Virus record (IMG/VR): IMGVR_UViG_3300010883_016104
Span: 1 to 63,826 of that record
Reading direction: 5' to 3' (one strand)
Origin: a virus
DNA length: 63,826 bases
Shown here: in pieces, positions 61,114-63,826 of the stretch
Position numbering within the stretch: position 1 is the stretch's first letter
Layout of the letters: every line of letters begins with the position of its first letter
The notes under the pieces: model-generated
Told to the model about the DNA's origin: nothing
Seen by the model: only the letters and a program-made list of their open reading frames with translations
Database searches by the model: none
Translations under genes and position numbers: made by a program

Positions 61114-62034
61114 CTAACTAATTGTTCCAGTATTGATATTGTCTGTAGAAACCCCTGAACCTAGCCCAAATACAACAACGTGATTTTGTTTTGCATTAGA
61201 TGCGTATACGCCACTTTCTGTAAGTACAGCGAAGCTTAGCGTGTGTTGAGAGGCTTGTGTTCCAGCTCCCCCTCTGGCAGTCATTCCTACAAAACACCTA
61301 TCAAAGTCCGTGTTGTTATCTGCTGTAGATCTACCATTACTATACCCAAAGGCTAGATAGTTATTGTCATGTAAGACTCCAGAGTCAAAGACTATAGAGA
61401 ACTTGCTTGAGGATTTTGATATTGCGGTTACATTATAACCAGACCAAGAAACAACTCCCACAGAGGCGTCAAATGTTGCCCAAGCTCTTGCTGCCTGCAG
61501 TCCAGTGTTCATTTTTGACTGATCTGAAAAGATCATTGTTCCAGAGACTAATACCTCTTCTTCTCCGTCGTGTCCCTGTCTAAACCCAATACCTTTCTGA
61601 TTTACTGTGCTACCAGAAGAATTAATAAAGTAAGAATCCATACCAAGATTCCCCTCCATTTTCCTGTTTCCTGCAACTGGGAGATATTGAGAGTGAGGGT
61701 CTCCGGCTGTGAGTCCGCCAAGATTGTTGTGTGTCAAGCCAGCTTCGCCGGGAAAGCAGTCAGTCTGAGTGCAGCCCTGTGCTTCAAATGTAATGCCGGA
61801 ACCTACAACTAGTATTCCAGTGCTACCATCTGATGTTGACTTTTTGATCTTAACATTATTAACGAAAGCATCAGTAGTTGCTGTTGAGCCACTAGCGACA
61901 ATTCCATTCATTGACTGCGCAATGTCTTCCATGTTCGATCTAACGTCTGTGGCAGAAATTAGACCGGCATTGTTGTCTGCTAAATCAGCAGCAATACTGG
62001 ACAGCAAATCTGCTTTGCTTTTATTATTAGCCAT
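61114..62034 (-). CDS. Small fibre-like virion protein, 306 residues
   Basis: Likely a short fibre or fibre tip. The N terminus is helical (SKADLLSSIAADLADNNAG, then SATDVRSNMEDIAQSM), a common start in phage fibres. The mid-region contains LGGLTAGDPHSQYLPVAGN, typical of tail fibre collagen-like or trimerising junctions with the DPHSQY motif. The rest is Ser/Gly-rich and beta-stranded, ending GLGSGVSTDNINTGTIS. Cys appears in CTQTDCFPGE. AAGGAGA lies at good distance before the ATG. It would bind a receptor or connect to the longer fibre. Confidence 0.68.
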   Translation of the reverse strand: MANNKSKADLLSSIAADLADNNAGLISATDVRSNMEDIAQSMNGIVASGSTATTDAFVNNVKIKKSTSDGSTGILVVGSGITFEAQGCTQTDCFPGEAGLTHNNLGGLTAGDPHSQYLPVAGNRKMEGNLGMDSYFINSSGSTVNQKGIGFRQGHDGEEEVLVSGTMIFSDQSKMNTGLQAARAWATFDASVGVVSWSGYNVTAISKSSSKFSIVFDSGVLHDNNYLAFGYSNGRSTADNNTDFDRCFVGMTARGGAGTQASQHTLSFAVLTESGVYASNAKQNHVVVFGLGSGVSTDNINTGTIS

Positions 62035-62048
62035 CTAAGAAATCTCCT

Positions 62049-62567
62049 TTAGTTATTTAAATATCCGCCTGCTCTGTGGTCACTAGATCTTCCGGACAGT
62101 AAATCACTGCCAGCAGCATAAGGACCAAGTATAGCCTGCCCTGCAGAACTGTTGCCAGCTCTGTATTCTAGTAGTAAGTGTTCGTATTTTTCACATAAGT
62201 CTTTATATAGTAGAGCTAAAACCTGAGTAACTCCTCTAAGGTCAATAGCTGAGGGGCCGTCTTTTATTGAAATGGCGTTACCTGACTCACTCCTTATTTC
62301 GCTTCCTAATATTATACACGCGGTTCTCAGGCATATCAAAGCAATAAAGGCATCATCTTTTGTGCCTCCATCTGTGGGGTCTGGAGTTAGTGTGCATTTT
62401 TCAACATTGATAGAGTAGACATTATCAAAGTCAACGTTCATGATTGTTAGCTGAGCAGCAACCAAGATCGCTGTTTCAAGTCTATGTGGTGTGTATGCAT
62501 ATTTACTAGCATCCAAGTCATTAACTAAGTGCCTTACTATTGTGGACATCTGACCTTGCCAAGACAT
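62049..62567 (-). CDS. Head-tail connector/neck protein, 172 residues
   Basis: A mainly helical protein, MSWQGQMSTIVRHLVNDLD at the start, then RLETAILVAAQLTIMNVDF and ALICLRTACIILGSEIR. It ends in a Gly/Ser/Arg-rich tail (SDLLSGRSSDHRAGGYLNN). I associate this pattern with small neck or connector proteins widely seen in environmental tailed phages; that is memory, not a search. Helices of this arrangement resemble adaptor (gp15/gp6-like) proteins that bind the portal. It precedes the small fibre gene by 14 bases. An internal CGTGTATAAT lies within it. Confidence 0.5.
   Translation of the reverse strand: MSWQGQMSTIVRHLVNDLDASKYAYTPHRLETAILVAAQLTIMNVDFDNVYSINVEKCTLTPDPTDGGTKDDAFIALICLRTACIILGSEIRSESGNAISIKDGPSAIDLRGVTQVLALLYKDLCEKYEHLLLEYRAGNSSAGQAILGPYAAGSDLLSGRSSDHRAGGYLNN
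62311..62320 (-). promoter_or_regulatory. Internal CGTGTATAAT promoter-like element
   Basis: The exact core shared by other elements lies inside the neck-protein gene, 277 bases before the small fibre gene's start and oriented toward it. It may give the fibre cluster additional transcription, or may be incidental. The flanks (GCGTGTATAATATT) differ more from the two strongest copies. Confidence 0.4.
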
Positions 62568-62577
62568 ATTTTATACC

Positions 62578-62886
62578 TTATAAATTACAGTGTACTTTAA
62601 ATGTGTAAATGTCTGTGTAATACGTTCCGCTAGGTAGCGACACCTTAGCTTGTAGCTTATAGTGCCCAACCTCGTCTAAGTCACCAGCAATAGTATCGTA
62701 GTACATTATGCCAGATAAAGCTGATCCTGAGCTTATTATTGATCCAGACTTGTTCAAAGTTGTGTCGTCTGGTCTTCTGATGTTTATTTGTCTAACTCCG
62801 CTTGAAACATCTACAGCTACGTCGTTGTCTTTAAGGGTTATTAGAAACCTTGTACCTATATCGTATTGGTGGATTTCACTTGCCAT
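62578..62886 (-). CDS. BppU N-domain/Ig-like small virion protein, 102 residues
   Basis: A single small beta-sandwich-like protein. The order of strands (GTRFLITLKDNDVAVDVSS, then VRQINIRRPDDTT, ALSGIMYYDT and GHYKLQAKVSLPSGTYYTDI) resembles the N-terminal domain of phage baseplate upper proteins (BppU type), which attaches fibres to a baseplate. It lies in the neck/fibre region, consistent with a fibre adaptor. An AAGGTAA ribosome site precedes the ATG. The match is at the level of pattern. Confidence 0.55.
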   Translation of the reverse strand: MASEIHQYDIGTRFLITLKDNDVAVDVSSGVRQINIRRPDDTTLNKSGSIISSGSALSGIMYYDTIAGDLDEVGHYKLQAKVSLPSGTYYTDIYTFKVHCNL

Positions 62887-62951
62887 TTTATTACCTTATG
62901 AGTACTATGTCTAGCGTTTTCTTTATATATAGTGTTAGTTCTAATACCATG

Positions 62952-63149
62952 TTATATCGTTAGCTTAACTGATTCTTGCGTATTTATGGCTAGTGGTATG
63001 TTTATTACATTATACTCAATTTGTAAAGAAAGTTCCTGCTTCTGTTTGAGATTGAGTGTGAGTACTATGTTTTCTATGTTTCCGTGAACAATTGCAACTG
63101 CGTTGTAAGAACCAAAGCTCTCAGCTCCAAAGGGTGAAAATCCAAACAT
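62952..63149 (-). CDS. Small virion-region protein, 65 residues
   Basis: A short protein starting MFGFSPFGAESFGSYNAVA and ending INTQESVKLTI, mostly strands (IENIVLTLNLKQKQELSLQI). The Phe-Gly rich start is seen in several small phage adaptor proteins. Its GAGGG ribosome site is inside the preceding gene, with a single base between stop and start. The 65-base gap after it holds only AT-rich sequence. Function unknown. Confidence 0.5.
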   Translation of the reverse strand: MFGFSPFGAESFGSYNAVAIVHGNIENIVLTLNLKQKQELSLQIEYNVINIPLAINTQESVKLTI

Positions 63150-63150
63150 G

Positions 63151-63390
63151 CTATCCCTCTGGGTTTGGGTCTGAAAGGTTTACGGATGTGTCAAGTTGAT
63201 CTAAAGCCTGCTTTGAAGCGTTTTCTTTTTCAAACGCCGCTACATTCTCAGATAAAAATCTCCTTACTATACGGTGAGTAAAGTCACCTTTAGTTTCTTC
63301 GCTTCCCGCGTCCCACCCGTAATTGGTACACACAGAGTCAAAAACTCTATCGACATCCCCGTCTGCAATTTCTAGTTTAAATATGGCCAT
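63151..63390 (-). CDS. Small phage protein, 79 residues
   Basis: A small acidic and mainly helical protein: MAIFKLEIADGDVDRVFDS, then YGWDAGSEETKGDFTHRIVR and FLSENVAAFEKENASKQAL. I associate such proteins with the neck/fibre gene region of many tailed phages but know no defined function. It is the first gene after the promoter-like element near the window's right end and is coupled to the 65-residue gene. Ends with a disordered acidic tail. Confidence 0.55.
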   Translation of the reverse strand: MAIFKLEIADGDVDRVFDSVCTNYGWDAGSEETKGDFTHRIVRRFLSENVAAFEKENASKQALDQLDTSVNLSDPNPEG

Positions 63391-63422
63391 TTTAGGACTC
63401 CCTTTAGGTGATTCATCAACAA

Positions 63423-63432
63423 ATTATACACG
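63423..63432 (-). promoter_or_regulatory. Promoter-like CGTGTATAAT element at the right end
   Basis: Reads AAGCGTGTATAATTTG on the minus strand in the 79-base gap between the partial beta-helix gene and the 79-residue gene, 33 bases before the latter's start. It shares the 10-base core with four others. It would drive the neck and fibre cluster. No clear -35 box at normal spacing. Confidence 0.6.
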
Positions 63433-63469
63433 CTTTTCTGTACGCAGCCTGTTTTATATTTTGTCCACA

Positions 63470-63826
63470 TTAATCTAGGAATAGTAAAAAGGCGGCTGGA
63501 CTACCTGTTGATGCTACGGCAGTGGTGAACTGAAAGCATCCCGCGTCCCAGTCTACAGCAACACTATTTCTATCAAAACCATTCAAGTCAATATTTACTC
63601 CGACAGGAGTAGTTACCAAGTCTTCGCTCACCCCTATTGCAGCGGAGCCGGTCTTTAGTCTGAGAAAATCTGTAGCTGTCGCGGTGCCATACTCTTCAAA
63701 AGTATCCGCTAAAACCACGCTGTTAACGCTATTAGACCCAAACACCGAATTTGCCGTCGTATCGCTAGCAAGATTATAGTCTGAGCTGGAAGAGACCCCT
63801 CCGTTATTCCAATAGCAAACGCCGCC
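63470..63826 (-). CDS. Right-handed beta-helix protein, C-terminal part only
   Basis: The frame is open from the window's right edge, so this is the end of a longer gene; the GTG near 63745 is not a convincing start. The visible 118 residues carry a layout typical of the end of pectate-lyase-like parallel beta-helix proteins. AVCYWN-like and SSSSDYNLASDTTA segments come first, then FLRLKTGSAAIGVSEDL (compare the FRLKSGSPAID type), and a closing VDWDAGCFQF that matches the usual WDIGAFEY end. Such helices in phage are often tailspikes or surface depolymerases. Catalytic residues would lie in the missing part. Two Cys occur. Confidence 0.6.
   Translation of the reverse strand, partial: GGVCYWNNGGVSSSSDYNLASDTTANSVFGSNSVNSVVLADTFEEYGTATATDFLRLKTGSAAIGVSEDLVTTPVGVNIDLNGFDRNSVAVDWDAGCFQFTTAVASTGSPAAFLLFLD

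Noticed and set aside
1-63826. A diversity-generating retroelement acting on the fibre genes
   Set aside because: No reverse transcriptase, template repeat or variable-repeat pair was visible in the window.
1-63826. Stop-codon reassignment, given the very long genes
   Set aside because: TAA, TGA and TAG are all used as normal stops at tightly coupled gene ends.

Overview
The window reads as part of the genome of a large tailed bacteriophage. A right-to-left block of virion and tail genes faces a left-to-right block of sugar and glycan enzymes and a few DNA-handling genes. Spacing is very tight throughout: ATGA and TAATG overlaps, Shine-Dalgarno sites inside preceding genes, almost no intergenic DNA. 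I see no rRNA, tRNA, CRISPR array, IS element or integrase. The host cannot be read from the sequence. Several small tail and neck proteins resemble types I associate with environmental, often marine, phages; that is an impression, not a search result.

Plus strand, 2-14683: one apparently polycistronic unit of 21 genes that enters from the left. It begins with the 3' end of a beta-propeller glycosidase-like gene. Then come two methyltransferases, a GT2 glycosyltransferase, two Fe(II)/2-oxoglutarate oxygenases, a GT11-like fucosyltransferase, two SDR sugar-nucleotide enzymes (one like GDP-L-fucose synthase), a DUF6492-type transferase, a GNAT acetyltransferase and two DegT-type aminotransferases. 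A compact nonulosonic (sialic/legionaminic-type) acid set follows: hydrolysing UDP-GlcNAc 2-epimerase, CMP-sugar synthetase and NeuB-like synthase, with a small HAD phosphatase. The unit ends with an unknown gene, a Vsr-like endonuclease, a putative single-strand annealing protein and a zinc-ribbon protein. A probable bidirectional terminator at 14687-14708 separates it from the convergent virion block.

Minus strand, 63826 down to 14734. The order of expression is: the end of a beta-helix protein; small neck-type proteins; a fibre cluster (a small fibre, a probable fibre chaperone, a 1073-residue fibre with YadA-like repeats, an RCC1-type propeller protein); head-tail completion proteins; a tail tube-like protein; three tail-assembly genes, two of which share a module; a 2845-residue tape measure protein; a 3946-residue giant protein; and then distal-tail proteins of 681, 92, 1681, 1400 and 236 residues. 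No tail sheath is visible, so a very long non-contractile tail is the simpler reading. A sheath elsewhere in the genome is not excluded.

The most striking observations are these. The giant protein carries seven FG-GAP-type blade motifs, with a vWA-like DxSxS segment between blades 2 and 3, as in I-domain integrin alpha chains. The sequence CGTGTATAAT recurs on the coding strand of the virion block, mostly just upstream of genes. A perfect 53-bp tandem duplication alters the stop of the 1400-residue gene. A near-complete legionaminic-type pathway sits beside very large, Ser-Gly-rich surface proteins, which suggests either virion glycosylation or remodelling of the host surface.
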